Shown: in pieces, positions 1 to 7,433 of the stretch | Layout of the letters: every line of letters begins with the position of its first letter | Numbering within the stretch: the first letter of the stretch is position 1 | The notes under the pieces: model-generated | The model's database searches: none | Told to the model about the DNA's origin: nothing | The model's input: the letters and a program-made list of their open reading frames with translations, nothing else | Assembly (NCBI RefSeq): GCF_026810445.1 | Contig: NZ_CP113949.1 | Span: forward strand, 4,092,001 to 4,156,000 | DNA length: 64,000 bases | Source: Pseudomonas sp. BSw22131 | GTDB lineage: Bacteria; Pseudomonadota; Gammaproteobacteria; Pseudomonadales; Pseudomonadaceae | Reading direction: 5' to 3' | Translations under genes and position numbers: made by a program

Positions 1-296
1 GTTTCTTTGACCGGGTGTTAATGCCAGGCTTTGCGTTCAAAACCCATGGCCGCAAACACCCCTCCAACGAATTGCTGCGCGGCCGGACCGCCGAGCTACT
101 CGTGACCATGGACACGCCGCGTCGCTACTTCCGCTGGATCTACGGCGCCCCGGCACATCGGCAGATGACCCGCACCATTCTTGAGTTTTGCGGGATCAAA
201 ACCAAGCGCCTCACCGAATTTGCCCCGGTGCGCACCTCAACAGAAGAACAGCGCCAGCAATGGATCCGGCTTGCGGAATCGCTGGGTAAAAAGTGA
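1..296 (+). CDS. NAD(P)H-dependent flavodoxin-fold oxidoreductase, C-terminal part
   Basis: The frame is open from the first bases of the window and stops at TGA 294-296, so only about 97 C-terminal residues are visible; the 5' end lies outside. The ATG at 15 is internal, because FDRVLMPGFAF reads straight through it. The PGFAF motif, the MDTPRRYFRW segment and the YGAPAHRQM stretch fit the C-terminal half of FMN/FAD quinone reductases of the KefF/MdaB type, which pass electrons from NAD(P)H to quinones or similar acceptors. The substrate cannot be told from this part. Confidence 0.75.
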   Translation, partial: FFDRVLMPGFAFKTHGRKHPSNELLRGRTAELLVTMDTPRRYFRWIYGAPAHRQMTRTILEFCGIKTKRLTEFAPVRTSTEEQRQQWIRLAESLGKK

Positions 297-380
297 GGTT
301 CACCGCAGGCGCAGGCCTTGCTATTGGTTAGTCACAGCGATTCCTGCGAATTCGGTTTGTCAGGTAAGGCAGGCTGTCCG

Positions 381-445
381 GGTTCAGGGCGAATGCGCAG
401 CCCATCGCGTCCTCGCGTTGCGCGCGCGCCTACATTGATTACGTC
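381..445. repeat. REP-like palindromic element
   Basis: The core GCGCAGCCCATCGCG is followed by a GC-rich inverted half ending in CCTACA. The same core recurs near 40370, 41135 and 45440. It lies between two convergent genes (ends 296 and 449), the usual site of Pseudomonas REP elements. Nothing else is seen in 297-448. Confidence 0.5.
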
Positions 446-448
446 CCG

Positions 449-1411
449 TCAGACCCGTGCCGCCATCCGCGCTTTTCTCGCTTTCATCCCGGCGATCAAT
501 GAGGGCCCCAGCGCGGTCAACGCGGACCCCGCCACCACCATAACCGCTCCGCCGTAGCCCAACGCGTTTATCTCCTCAGCCTTCACATAATCGGGCCACA
601 GCCAAGCGGCGACCGCCACCGACGCAAAGGTCACCAGCGGCGTCAACGCAAGGGTGGCGCTAACCCGCGATGCTTCCCAATGCGCCAGCGCCTCGGCAAA
701 CGCGCCGTACGCCACCAGTGTGTTCAGACAACACGCCAGCAGCAGCCAGCCTTGCAAGGTCGAGAGTTGCAGCGCTTGCGCGGGATGCGCCCAAGGCGAA
801 ACCAGCAATGCACAAAACAGGTAGATCACCATCATCACCTGCAAGGAATTCCACACCGTCAGCAGCTGCTTCTGACTCAAGCCGTAGAACGTCCACACGG
901 CAGCAGCGAGAAAGACCGTCAGCACACCCGCCGTGTAATCGCTCAGCGAGGTGAACAGCTCCACCAAACGCTGATTGAAAAACAACGCGAAGCCCGTCAA
1001 CAACACCAGCAGCCCGAGAAACTGCCCCAGACCAAAGCGCTCCTTAAACACGAAGATGCTGCTGATCAGCAGTAAAATCGGGCCCATCTGAATCATCAAT
1101 TGGGTCGTGCCGGGGCTGAGCAAACGCAAGCCGATCAGATAGAGTACGTAATTGCCGACCAGGCCAAGGACAGCCATTGCCACCAGTACTTTGCCCTTGC
1201 GCCCGAGCACTTTGAAGCTGGGCAACTTGCCCACAGAGGCAAGCCATATAAAGAGCAGCGCGCCGGAAACAAAAAGTCGGAACCACGTCACCGTGACCGG
1301 GTCCATCACTAGTAGCACCTGTTTGAGTTTGATGGGCAAAATGCCCCAGAGCAAAGCAGTCAACAGTGCAAGTGACAGGCCGTATAACCAGCGGCCAGAC
1401 GAAATATGCAT
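449..1411 (-). CDS. EamA/DMT-family permease
   Basis: A 320-residue membrane protein with about ten hydrophobic segments in two repeats, the layout of EamA (RhaT/YdcZ-like) drug/metabolite transporters. Segments such as LSLALLTALLWGILPIK and LGLVGNYVLYLIGL are typical first-repeat helices, and the second repeat (LAAAVWTFYGLSQK onward) ends at a short basic tail. ATG 1411 is preferred over the longer in-frame start at 1516 because AGGAA lies 8 nt upstream and the protein then begins just before the first helix. Such carriers usually export amino acids or small metabolites; the substrate is unknown. Confidence 0.85.
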   Translation of the reverse strand: MHISSGRWLYGLSLALLTALLWGILPIKLKQVLLVMDPVTVTWFRLFVSGALLFIWLASVGKLPSFKVLGRKGKVLVAMAVLGLVGNYVLYLIGLRLLSPGTTQLMIQMGPILLLISSIFVFKERFGLGQFLGLLVLLTGFALFFNQRLVELFTSLSDYTAGVLTVFLAAAVWTFYGLSQKQLLTVWNSLQVMMVIYLFCALLVSPWAHPAQALQLSTLQGWLLLACCLNTLVAYGAFAEALAHWEASRVSATLALTPLVTFASVAVAAWLWPDYVKAEEINALGYGGAVMVVAGSALTALGPSLIAGMKARKARMAARV

Positions 1412-1590
1412 GAAGATTCCTGATAAAAATGACAAGGGCGCCATTCTAGGCCTTGATCTGCCGGCGACACAGCTACAGTTCACCCCGCAGATCAGAGTAA
1501 AGTGCGCGGCGGCCATTTATGCGTAGCAATAATTACAGGCGCAACGACCTGTGCGGACCCACCACACCAGTGCAATTTCCGGGGAAGGTT

Positions 1591-1803
1591 ATGTTAGGCA
1601 AACGTGAACAAGATCCAAGCGCCACGTTGCATTTCCGCGCAGACCGCGTCTCGCTGGTCAACGGCATGTATTTCTTCAGTACCCGTGAAAACACGCTGGA
1701 AGGGCCTTTCCCCAGTCGCGACGAAGCGGCCAGGGAAACCGAGGCCTACATCAAGCGCATGCAAGGCCATAACCCTGAGCAATCCGCCGAACTGAACGGC
1801 TGA
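1591..1803 (+). CDS. Small conserved protein, DUF6316-like
   Basis: A 70-residue protein starting at MLGKREQ, with GGGGAAGG just upstream; the earlier in-frame ATG at 1519 lacks a good ribosome site. The core VSLVNGMYFFSTRENTLEGP and the charged C-terminal helix (RDEAARETEAYIKRMQ) match small Pseudomonas proteins that I recall as DUF6316; that name is from memory. There are no membrane segments or catalytic motifs. It converges on the DTW gene 33 bp away. Function unknown. Confidence 0.65.
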   Translation: MLGKREQDPSATLHFRADRVSLVNGMYFFSTRENTLEGPFPSRDEAARETEAYIKRMQGHNPEQSAELNG

Positions 1804-1835
1804 CCCGGCGGTAGTCGCTGTCTGGAGCGAAGGCT

Positions 1836-2426
1836 TCAACAATGATTGCGTTGAAACGTTTGTTCGCCCATCGCGGCTATCTGCCCTTCGATCAGCGCAT
1901 CGAACGGTGCAAACAATGCGTCAAAGGATGTTTGCGGCTCTAGCGTATGAAGCGCATGGACAATCGCTTCCAGCGTTGACAAGGCATCCGGGCCAGGCGC
2001 TTTGCGCAAACGATAACGCGACAACGGCGCATTACTCAGCGTCACCCTCGGCAGCGCCGCCAGAAGCGGATTGAGGTGCAGCAACTTTCGCGCCTTGCGC
2101 CACGTCCCGTCTGGCACCACCAGCAGCATGGGCAACGACGCCCCATCCTCCAGAGTCAGTGTTGCCGCGCCTTCACCCGGAAACAGCAATCGGGTCTGAT
2201 AACCCGGCACGTTGAGTAACGCAGGCAAATCCTCGAACACCTCGGCCACTACCAATTGCGCCTGCTTGAGCCCCATCGCCGCCAGCCGCGCCGTGTTCAG
2301 CGCATGACCGACTTCACTCGGGTGCTGCAAAATCAACACCCGCGTCTGGCTGTCGAGGCCCGGAATTAGCGCGCATAGACAGTGGTTCTGAGGTCGCAAG
2401 CAACGCTCGCAGCGCAAACGGGCCAT
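1836..2426 (-). CDS. tapT: tRNA-uridine aminocarboxypropyltransferase (DTW domain)
   Basis: A 196-residue DTW-domain protein. The N-terminus carries a Cys cluster (CERCLRPQNHCLC, residues about 5-17), followed by LILQHPSEVGHALNTAR, the VVPDGTWRKARK segment holding the family's D-T-W signature, and YRLRKAP. Family members (E. coli YfiP/TapT) transfer the 3-amino-3-carboxypropyl group of SAM to uridine 47 of tRNA to make acp3U. Length is normal. It ends 24 bp after the LysR gene upstream on the same strand, so the two may be cotranscribed, with no obvious functional link. Confidence 0.85.
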   Translation of the reverse strand: MARLRCERCLRPQNHCLCALIPGLDSQTRVLILQHPSEVGHALNTARLAAMGLKQAQLVVAEVFEDLPALLNVPGYQTRLLFPGEGAATLTLEDGASLPMLLVVPDGTWRKARKLLHLNPLLAALPRVTLSNAPLSRYRLRKAPGPDALSTLEAIVHALHTLEPQTSFDALFAPFDALIEGQIAAMGEQTFQRNHC

Positions 2427-2449
2427 GGATCATTCCTCCAGAAGCAGCA

Positions 2450-3343
2450 TCACAGTGGGTTGAGTTGGGCCTTAAGCAGGTCGCGAAACGTCTGGATCAA
2501 TGGCTCACGACTGCGGCCTCGACGCAGAATCATGGAGAACGGCGCCTGGTAGCCAAACGTCGCGGGCAACAGCACACGCAATTGCCCCGAATCGATCCAT
2601 GACTGCGCGTAATGCTCCGGCAGGTAACCGATGTACGCGCCTGACAACACCAGAATCAGCTGTGCCTCCATACTTTCCACGGTCGCCGCGCTGTGTTTGA
2701 AGCCGTGTCGGGCGAGCTCAGCCTGGCTCCAGTAACCGCGACCTACCATGCGCTGCTGGGTGATGACCGGTTCCGGGATGCGTCGCTCGCTGAACAGCGC
2801 GTGACGGCTGCTGCAATACAACCAATGTTGCTCGCGATAAAGCGGCTGATAAAGCAGCCCATTCATGCGCGTTGAAAACGAACCGATCGCCAGATCCAGC
2901 CGGTTATCCAGTACGCCAAGTTGCAATTCATAGGGGCTCATGACTGACAAATGCAAATGCACGGCCGGGTGTTCTTCGCTGTAGGCACCGATCACTTCGG
3001 CAAACGGCAGGGCCGGATCACTGACCGTGGAATCGAGCACACCAAGGTTCAGCGTGCCCCGAAGCTCACCCTTGAGCGCGGCGGCGTAAAGCTCGAATCC
3101 CTCGAGTTCACCCAGCAGGCGCAATGTTTCCTGGTGGAACAGCTCGCCCTTGCTGGTCAGGCTGAAACCGCCTCGCCCCCGATGGCACAGCACGATCCCT
3201 AGCGCAGCTTCAAGTTGGCTCATGTAAGTGCTGATGGCGGAAGTCGAAAGATTCAGTTCCTGTTGCGCACTGGCAAAACCCTGGTGGCGCACCACGCAGA
3301 CAAAAATACGGAGCAGTTTGAGGTCAGGTAATGCGCTGGCCAT
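2450..3343 (-). CDS. gbuR: LysR-family regulator, probable GbuR
   Basis: A 297-residue LysR regulator: an N-terminal winged helix (LKLLRIFVCVVRHQGFASAQ, then LSTSAISTYMSQLEAALG) and a periplasmic-binding-like effector domain from about residue 90. It is divergent from guanidinobutyrase gbuA, as gbuR is in P. aeruginosa, where GbuR activates gbuA in response to 4-guanidinobutyrate. The gene name rests on this position and family membership, not on a direct alignment. The 286-bp gap to gbuA would hold the operator but also contains a REP pair. Confidence 0.75.
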   Translation of the reverse strand: MASALPDLKLLRIFVCVVRHQGFASAQQELNLSTSAISTYMSQLEAALGIVLCHRGRGGFSLTSKGELFHQETLRLLGELEGFELYAAALKGELRGTLNLGVLDSTVSDPALPFAEVIGAYSEEHPAVHLHLSVMSPYELQLGVLDNRLDLAIGSFSTRMNGLLYQPLYREQHWLYCSSRHALFSERRIPEPVITQQRMVGRGYWSQAELARHGFKHSAATVESMEAQLILVLSGAYIGYLPEHYAQSWIDSGQLRVLLPATFGYQAPFSMILRRGRSREPLIQTFRDLLKAQLNPL

Positions 3344-3386
3344 GGGAGTACCGAGAAAATGCCACAGATGCTACGCAAAGCAATCG

Positions 3387-3476
3387 ATGGGAGGGAGCCA
3401 GCTCGCGATGACGGCGTGTCAGTTTCTACAAACGCTACTGTCAAGAAATGCAATCGAGAGCAAGCTCCCTCCCACA
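3387..3476. repeat. Paired REP element (GGGAGGGAGC type) in the gbuR-gbuA gap
   Basis: GGGAGGGAGCCAGCTCGCGA at 3389 is mirrored by TCGAGAGCAAGCTCCCTCCC ending at 3473, two inverted REP halves about 45 bp apart. The same family occurs at 4610, 25254 and 49497. Here it sits inside a divergent promoter region rather than between convergent ends. Confidence 0.75.
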
Positions 3477-3629
3477 TGGAATGCAGTGGCCGGGAGCTTA
3501 ACCGAAACACTCGATACTTCAGAAATATCTGAACTAAGTATTTTGCCTCACCGATTGTTTCTATAGCCCTTGATTTGCAGAATCCACTTCAAGCTTTGAT
3601 CCCCTTGAACTCACCGATGAGGCAATCCC

Positions 3630-4580
3630 GTGGACAAGATTTTCCACCAACCACTGGGCGGCAACGAAATGCCGCGCTTCGCCGGCATCGCCACCATGAT
3701 GCGCCTGCCCCACCTGCAAACGGCCGAAGGTCTGGACGCTGCGTTTGTCGGCGTCCCTCTGGACATCGGCACCTCTCTGCGCCCAGGCACCCGCTTCGGT
3801 CCGAGGGAAATACGCGCCGAATCGGTGATGATTCGACCCTTTAACATGGCCACCGGCGCTGCGCCGTTTGACTCACTGTCCGTTGCAGACATTGGTGACG
3901 TGGCAATCAATACCTTTAATCTGCTGGACGCCGTACGGATTATTGAAGAGGCCTACGACGGCTACCTGGCTCACGGCATCATTCCGCTGACACTGGGCGG
4001 CGACCACACCATCACGCTGCCCATCCTGCGTGCCATTCACAAAAAGCACGGCAAGGTCGGTCTGGTTCACATCGACGCCCACGCGGACGTCAACGACCAC
4101 ATGTTCGGCGAGAAAATCGCCCATGGCACGACCTTTCGCCGCGCAGTGGAAGAAGGCCTGCTCGACTGTGATCGTGTGGTGCAGATAGGTTTGCGCGCGC
4201 AGGGTTACACCGCCGAGGACTTCAACTGGAGTCGCCAGCAGGGCTTCCGTGTGGTGCAGGCAGAAGAGTGCTGGCACAAATCCCTGGCACCACTGATGGC
4301 CGAAGTGCGCGAGAAAGTCGGCGGCGGTCCGGTCTACCTGAGTTTCGACATCGACGGCATCGATCCTGCCTGGGCGCCTGGCACCGGCACCCCGGAAATC
4401 GGCGGGCTGACCACGATCCAGGCCATCGAAATCATTCGTGGGTGCCAAGGCCTTGACCTGATTGGCTGCGACCTGGTGGAGGTCTCGCCGCCTTATGACA
4501 CCACCGGCAATACCTCATTGCTAGGCGCCAACCTGCTTTACGAAATGCTCTGCGTGCTGCCGGGTGTGGCGCACCGTTAA
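3630..4580 (+). CDS. gbuA: Guanidinobutyrase
   Basis: A 316-residue ureohydrolase of the arginase/agmatinase fold. The manganese ligands are present: His126 in LGGDHTITL, Asp149/His151/Asp153 in HIDAHADVND, and Asp240/Asp242 in SFDIDGIDP. Conserved family stretches such as GTSLRPGTRFGPR and the C-terminal TGNTSLLGANLLYEML are intact. From recall it is nearly identical along its length to P. aeruginosa GbuA, which hydrolyses 4-guanidinobutyrate to GABA and urea in the arginine transaminase/oxidase routes. The divergent LysR gene is the likely activator. An alternative reading is agmatinase (SpeB), which the neighbourhood makes less likely. Confidence 0.9.
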   Translation: MDKIFHQPLGGNEMPRFAGIATMMRLPHLQTAEGLDAAFVGVPLDIGTSLRPGTRFGPREIRAESVMIRPFNMATGAAPFDSLSVADIGDVAINTFNLLDAVRIIEEAYDGYLAHGIIPLTLGGDHTITLPILRAIHKKHGKVGLVHIDAHADVNDHMFGEKIAHGTTFRRAVEEGLLDCDRVVQIGLRAQGYTAEDFNWSRQQGFRVVQAEECWHKSLAPLMAEVREKVGGGPVYLSFDIDGIDPAWAPGTGTPEIGGLTTIQAIEIIRGCQGLDLIGCDLVEVSPPYDTTGNTSLLGANLLYEMLCVLPGVAHR

Positions 4581-4608
4581 CACGAAACTCCTAATGCACG
4601 GCCGAATG

Positions 4609-4695
4609 CGGGAGGCAGCTTGCTCGCGTTTGCGGCACGACTATGTCGAATCCGTCGACTGACACGACGCGATCACGAGCAAGCTGCCTCCCACA
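4609..4695. repeat. Paired REP element downstream of gbuA
   Basis: GGGAGGCAGCTTGCTCGCG at 4610 is mirrored by CACGAGCAAGCTGCCTCCC ending at 4692, with about 45 bp between. It lies 30 bp after the gbuA stop and may act as a transcript-end barrier. Confidence 0.75.
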
Positions 4696-4747
4696 AAGCG
4701 TCAGCAACACAGCACAACAAAACGCTCATCCACTGACGGCCTGACTG

Positions 4748-4852
4748 ATGGCGTTCGTGCTGGTCAGCCTGTTTGCGCCCAAGCGGCTGGCAGTGACGGC
4801 GATCGCATGCGCGCAAAAATCAGGATGCCTCAGGGCATCCTTTTTTAGTTGA
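4748..4852 (+). pseudogene. Possible C-terminal remnant of a membrane permease
   Basis: A 34-codon frame begins MAFVLVSLFAPKRLAVTA and runs through the terminator hairpin to TGA 4850-4852. The hydrophobic stretch ending in a basic PKRL looks like the last helix of a permease, for example a sodium:solute symporter of the kind I recall near gbu genes. There is no ribosome site and an in-frame stop lies just upstream. This is weak; it may be meaningless sequence before a real terminator. Confidence 0.25.
4821..4848 (+). terminator. Rho-independent terminator
   Basis: AGGATGCC-TCA-GGGCATCC followed by TTTTTT. It has a perfect short stem and a U tract on the plus strand. The nearest complete upstream gene is gbuA, 240 bp away beyond a REP pair, so it may belong to a lost gene. 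Confidence 0.85.
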
Positions 4853-4931
4853 GCTCTATATTAAGTCGCCAGACTGGCTCATTCTGAAGCGAAGAACCCC
4901 AACCAGCCTCAACAACCACGCAGAGGCCTTC

Positions 4932-5222
4932 ATGGAACGTCCTGAAATCTACCAACACGTGATTGATGCCCTCGGCAGGATACTCGTCGACAAGGACCCG
5001 ATTCGTGATGATGCGCTGATTACCGAACTGTTTCTGGACACGCAGGATTTCGAACAGTTTTTCAGCGACCTGCAAACCGACTTTGGCATCGCGCTGCCGC
5101 TGCGAATCAAATCGGAACTGTCCGATCTACCCGACAGCGCTGACTACCATCAAATGACGCTCGACGGATTCGTAGACGTGATTGCCAAAGAAATGAAAGA
5201 GAAGAGATTGGCCAAGCGGTAA
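4932..5222 (+). CDS. Acyl carrier protein-like small protein without the usual serine
   Basis: A 96-residue acidic helical protein whose layout follows acyl carrier proteins: a first helix, then LITELFLDTQDFEQFFSDLQ where ACPs have the D-S-L motif and helix II, then FGIALP, and a last helix (LDGFVDVIAKEMKEK). At the phosphopantetheine site the sequence reads D-T-Q, so the acceptor Ser is replaced by Thr and the protein may not be a carrier. The ACP likeness is my own reading of the pattern. The start has weak but plausible spacing to AGAGG. Function unknown; the position next to gbuA resembles a small hypothetical gene at the P. aeruginosa gbu locus. Confidence 0.6.
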   Translation: MERPEIYQHVIDALGRILVDKDPIRDDALITELFLDTQDFEQFFSDLQTDFGIALPLRIKSELSDLPDSADYHQMTLDGFVDVIAKEMKEKRLAKR

Positions 5223-5340
5223 TGCGCTGGCGACAGAAGCAAAAAAAGAGGTAACAGACAGGAGGTTGCTCAGGCCGGGACCGGCGAGCAAGAGACGAAC
5301 GGGCTACCAGGAGGTAGCGCCGTTATACCGAGTGTTTAAC

Positions 5341-5466
5341 TCAGCGACGCGACTGGCGACGTTTGTCGTCGTTGGCGCGAACGGGAATGGGTTGCAACTT
5401 GGGACGCTCGATCAAGCCCAGCGCAACGCCTGCATCGTGAAGCCATTCTTGCAATTTGCTGTTCAT
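5341..5466 (-). CDS. PA1414-family small protein; locus may also encode a SicX-like sRNA
   Basis: A 41-codon frame with a strong ribosome site (AAGGGGGC 5-12 nt before ATG 5466) reads MNSKLQEWLHDAGVALGLIE and ends in a basic PVRANDDKRRQSRR tail. This amphipathic-then-basic form matches the small Pseudomonas family named after PA1414. In P. aeruginosa that locus is expressed at very high level under low oxygen through Anr, and its transcript is the base-pairing RNA SicX. It sits in the gbu/NCS1 neighbourhood, as I recall for PA1414. No convincing Anr box (TTGAT-N4-ATCAA) was found in the 180 bp upstream. The ORF is well supported; sRNA activity is inference. Confidence 0.75.
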   Translation of the reverse strand: MNSKLQEWLHDAGVALGLIERPKLQPIPVRANDDKRRQSRR

Positions 5467-5648
5467 TTAACGCCCCCTTCAGGGAAATTCCCGGCAGCGA
5501 ACTTCTGAGCCGCTAGATGCAGATCATAGTGCCTGTGAGCACTTTACGCCTGCTACCGAGTGTCGCGGCAAAAATTTTTTTCCGTCATAGCCTATCCGAC
5601 ACATTGAACAGCATTTCGGCATCCACTTGGCGACAAACGGCGCTATCC

Positions 5649-7100
5649 CTACCCCGGTATCGCAGGCGTCAACGCCGCGGATTCATGGGCTTGGGTTCGG
5701 CGAGCGAGTATGAAAAACAGCGCGCCGCCCAGGAAACATCCGGTAAACCATGCGAAGTTCGCCATGGGCTGCAACGCAGGCACAAAGGTAATCGCGACCC
5801 CCACCAGTGTGGCCAGTACCAGCGCCTTGACCGCCGTATAGTTGATGCCACCGGTGTACCAATAACGTCCTGTCGGGCCATCGTTGAACAGCGCATCGAC
5901 GTCAATTTGCTGTTTCTTGATCAGGTAATAGTCCACCAGCAGGATGCCGAACAAAGGACCGATAAACGCCGCCAGCACATCGAGCGTGTAGTGAATCACC
6001 TGCGGGTTATTGAACAGATTCCAGGGCGTGATGAAAATCGAAGCGACCGCTGCGATCATGCCCCCTGCCCGCCAACTGATCTTGCTGGGTGCGACGTTGG
6101 CAAAATCGAAAGCAGGTGAAACGAAGTTGGCCACGATGTTGATGCCAATGGTGGCTGTTACGAAAGCGAATGCACCCAGGAGCACGGCAACGTCGTTATC
6201 GATCCGGGCAACGGTGGCGATAGGGTCATGCAGCATTTCGCCGAACACTGGCAACGTGCCCGAAACAATCACTACCGTCACCAGAGAAAACGCCAGGAAG
6301 TTCACCGGTAGCCCCCAGAAGTTGCCCTTTTTGACGTCAGCCATGCTGCGGCAATATCGACTGAAGTCGCCGAAGTTCAGTGTGGGGCCGGAGAAGTAGG
6401 ACACTACCAAAGCGGTTGCCATGACCACCTGCGTAAACGCATCCCAGCCGCTTAGCGACTTTTCTCCCAAGGTAAAACTGATGCTCGACCAACCGGCCTT
6501 CCAGACAATCCACCCGGCAAGCAAAAACATTACGGCGTAGACAACAGGCCCGGCCCAGTCGATAAAACGCCGAATTGAATCCATTCCGGTCCAGAACACA
6601 GCGGCCTGCACCACCCACAGCGCCAGGAAACCTAACCACCCAAGGTAGGACAAACCAGCGAAATGCGGTTCGGCGAAGACACTCATTTGCGGAAAAAACC
6701 GCAGAACCACGATGATCAGTGCACTGGACGCCAGATAGGTTTGCACCCCGTACCAGGCGACGGCGATCAGGCCGCGAATCACCGCAGGGATGTTGGCCCC
6801 GAACACACCAAAGGCCAGTCGACAAATCACCGGGTAGGGCACGGCGGCTTGTTGACTGGGTTTGGCCAGCAGGTTGGCGATCAATTGAATAAAGCAGATG
6901 CCGACCAGAAGCGCGATAAGTACCTGCCAACTGGCAAGCCCCAACGCAAAAAGGCTGGCGGCGAAGACGTAACCGCCAACGCTGTGCACGTCACTCATCC
7001 AGAACGCAAAAATGTTGTACCACGTCCACTTTTGCGGAAGCGGACCAAGGTCCTGATTGTATAAACGTGGGCTGTACCCTTGGGGCGTTGGCTCGGTCAT
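5649..7100 (-). CDS. NCS1-family nucleobase/cation symporter
   Basis: A 483-residue permease with about twelve hydrophobic segments. NCS1 marks are the N-terminal LGPLPQKWTWYNIFAFWMSD, the helix with HSVGGYVFAASLFALGL, and the loop DFSRYCRSMADVKKG followed by G-rich helices. The family imports purines, pyrimidines, allantoin or hydantoins with a cation. Start ATG 7100 follows GGGAG. Position beside gbuRA suggests a nitrogenous substrate, but no degradative enzyme adjoins it, so the substrate is unassigned. The GTATAC palindromes upstream may bind a regulator. Confidence 0.85.
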   Translation of the reverse strand: MTEPTPQGYSPRLYNQDLGPLPQKWTWYNIFAFWMSDVHSVGGYVFAASLFALGLASWQVLIALLVGICFIQLIANLLAKPSQQAAVPYPVICRLAFGVFGANIPAVIRGLIAVAWYGVQTYLASSALIIVVLRFFPQMSVFAEPHFAGLSYLGWLGFLALWVVQAAVFWTGMDSIRRFIDWAGPVVYAVMFLLAGWIVWKAGWSSISFTLGEKSLSGWDAFTQVVMATALVVSYFSGPTLNFGDFSRYCRSMADVKKGNFWGLPVNFLAFSLVTVVIVSGTLPVFGEMLHDPIATVARIDNDVAVLLGAFAFVTATIGINIVANFVSPAFDFANVAPSKISWRAGGMIAAVASIFITPWNLFNNPQVIHYTLDVLAAFIGPLFGILLVDYYLIKKQQIDVDALFNDGPTGRYWYTGGINYTAVKALVLATLVGVAITFVPALQPMANFAWFTGCFLGGALFFILARRTQAHESAALTPAIPG

Positions 7101-7433
7101 CGCATGTCTCCCTTATAGGACGACGTGCTCCCGAGTCATGCGTTAAAACACCCTGCGTACGGGAGCACGCGTGAGTTGTATACGAATGGATAGGCAGAAT
7201 GCGTGCCATACCGATTTAAGTGTGTGCAACTTTTCGGTCGGACGATGTATTCGGGGGCTTCCGCGTCAGCGGCTGGCATTTGAATATCAGCCAGCGAGAT
7301 CCGACCGTGCACGCTGGAGGTGCAGCAATGCTTAACGAAAGTGCATGCCGAACGTGCGATGGGGTAACGCTCAAGGGCTCAGAAAATATGTATACAATTT
7401 ATAAAGATATTGTTTTTAAAAACCGCAGCACAG
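7101..7433. promoter_or_regulatory. Gap upstream of the NCS1 gene with two GTATAC palindromes
   Basis: This 333-bp gap holds no credible gene. TTGTATACGAA (7176-7186) and ATGTATACAATT (7388-7399) share a GTATAC dyad core, the second in a markedly AT-rich stretch (7381-7425). FCD-type GntR regulators often bind such dyads, so they are candidate operators for the NCS1 gene. No GntR gene lies in the window; this is pattern only. Confidence 0.35.

Noticed and set aside
5467..5648. Anr box upstream of the PA1414-like gene
   Set aside because: No TTGAT-N4-ATCAA match with acceptable mismatches was seen; the nearest, around TTGAACAGCATTTC, is poor.
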